Of a DNA stretch of 5,435 bases, positions 5,271 to 5,435 are shown one piece after another. The stretch is taken from assembly GCA_964422725.1 (NCBI GenBank), contig CAYRCC010000072.1, positions 1 to 5,435 on the forward strand, in the 5' to 3' direction. How positions within the stretch are numbered: the stretch's first letter is position 1; the number at the start of each line of letters is the position of its first letter. The DNA comes from CAKSNH01 sp964422725. Its GTDB lineage: Bacteria > Bacillota > Clostridia > UBA1381. The translations under genes were made by a program, and so were the position numbers. The notes under the pieces are model-generated. The model had not been told where the DNA came from. It was given only the letters and a program-made list of their open reading frames with translations, and ran no database searches.

Positions 5271-5323
5271 TAGTAAGGGGCGTTGCCCCTTAGGAAAACA
5301 ATTCATTGTTATAACAATTCTGC
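5271..5323 (-). repeat. Right copy of the 53-bp inverted repeat
   Basis: The reverse complement matches 1-53 at 49 of 53 positions, with the only differences at the four bases 5294-5297. It includes the GGGGC hairpin (5274-5292, loop gtt) and the 14-bp AT palindrome attgttataacaat (5305-5318). The two copies enclose the tRNA gene and all four protein genes. Confidence 0.85.
5274..5292. repeat. GGGGC-type hairpin unit, right cluster, outer copy
   Basis: An 8-bp stem, taaggggc (5274-5281) with gcccctta (5285-5292), has a 3-nt loop gtt, the complement of the aac loop in the left copy. It is part of the 53-bp inverted repeat. Confidence 0.8.
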
Positions 5324-5330
5324 TATCCCT
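5319..5330 (+). repeat. 12-bp direct repeat tctgctatccct, copy 2
   Basis: Identical to 5237-5248. It straddles the outer boundary of the right 53-bp element, hinting that the true repeat unit extends outward by at least seven bases. The left copy would then extend beyond the window. Confidence 0.6.
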
Positions 5331-5331
5331 A

Positions 5332-5359
5332 GGCACTTTTGCCTTGCCGCAAAAGTGCC
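5332..5359. repeat. 11-bp hairpin (ggcacttttgc / gcaaaagtgcc)
   Basis: Arms 5332-5342 and 5349-5359 pair perfectly around a 6-nt loop cttgcc. Five A residues follow on the plus strand (5361-5365), not T, and the minus-strand continuation has no T-run either. It is the strongest single palindrome at the right edge and resembles another class of intergenic palindromic repeat. Confidence 0.75.
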
Positions 5360-5369
5360 CAAAAAGGCA

Positions 5370-5391
5370 CCAAGGGGCGCTGCCCCTTTGG
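5370..5391. repeat. GGGGC-type hairpin variant at right edge
   Basis: Core stem aaggggc (5372-5378) with gcccctt (5382-5388), loop gct. It extends outward as ccaa/ttgg if one T is bulged. It is a fourth member of the taaggggc/gcccctta family in the window, with changed flanks. Confidence 0.65.
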
Positions 5392-5435
5392 AAACCCCTT
5401 TTTTGCGAAAAAGCTCAATACGAAGATATTCCGTC

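Larger units (their letters stand above)
5125..5435. other. Non-coding repeat-rich region after hisF
   Basis: No open frame here has a ribosome binding site or recognisable protein. The stretch is filled with short palindromes, a 12-bp direct repeat and the right copy of the 53-bp inverted repeat, described as separate entries. The last bases (5415-5435) read on the minus strand as DGISSY followed by a stop, which could be the tail of a convergent gene entering from the right, but seven codons cannot establish that. Confidence 0.7.

Noticed and set aside
5125..5435. CRISPR array
   Set aside because: The repeats are palindromic units of differing types with irregular spacing and inverted orientation; there is no regular repeat-spacer periodicity and no cas gene.
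5415..5435. C-terminal end of a convergent minus-strand gene
   Set aside because: Only six codons plus a stop (DGISSY) are visible, which is not enough to support a gene.

Overview
The window looks like an ordinary chromosomal housekeeping segment of a Gram-positive bacterium, most likely a member of the Clostridia (Bacillota). The basis is near-consensus sigma-A promoters, strong GGAGG-type ribosome binding sites with 7-9 nt spacing, AT-rich intergenic DNA, a tRNA gene with encoded CCA, and an AlaRS carrying the Cys-rich insert (CGSPDCKLGCDCDR) that I associate with clostridial enzymes. Genus cannot be read from the sequence.

Layout from left to right: positions 1-212 hold no gene but a cluster of short palindromic repeats. 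A tRNA-Thr(CGU) gene lies on the minus strand (251-326), with its own consensus promoter and intrinsic terminator. A divergent promoter then drives alaS (624-3257), through a leader of about 120 nt that can fold into two hairpins. After a 119-nt gap with a 12-bp hairpin come three tightly packed plus-strand genes: a HINT-type HIT protein (3377-3721), hisH (3739-4344) and hisF (4357-5124). From 5125 to the right edge (311 bases) I see no convincing gene. That stretch is a second cluster of palindromic repeats related to the left one, in inverted orientation.

Functionally, AlaRS charges tRNA-Ala. HINT enzymes hydrolyse purine nucleoside phosphoramidates and are known to act on aminoacyl-adenylates, so its place between an aminoacyl-tRNA synthetase and histidine genes is suggestive but not proof of a link. 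HisH and HisF together form imidazole glycerol phosphate synthase: HisH releases ammonia from glutamine, and HisF uses it to make imidazole glycerol phosphate and AICAR.

I did not find a clearly new multi-gene system. The points most worth a second look are: (1) the matched, inverted repeat mosaics that bracket the whole gene block, including a 53-bp inverted repeat with 49/53 identity; (2) the structured alaS leader, which lacks T-box hallmarks; and (3) a HisH active site with Glu-His where the family normally has Met-Gln just after the catalytic cysteine.
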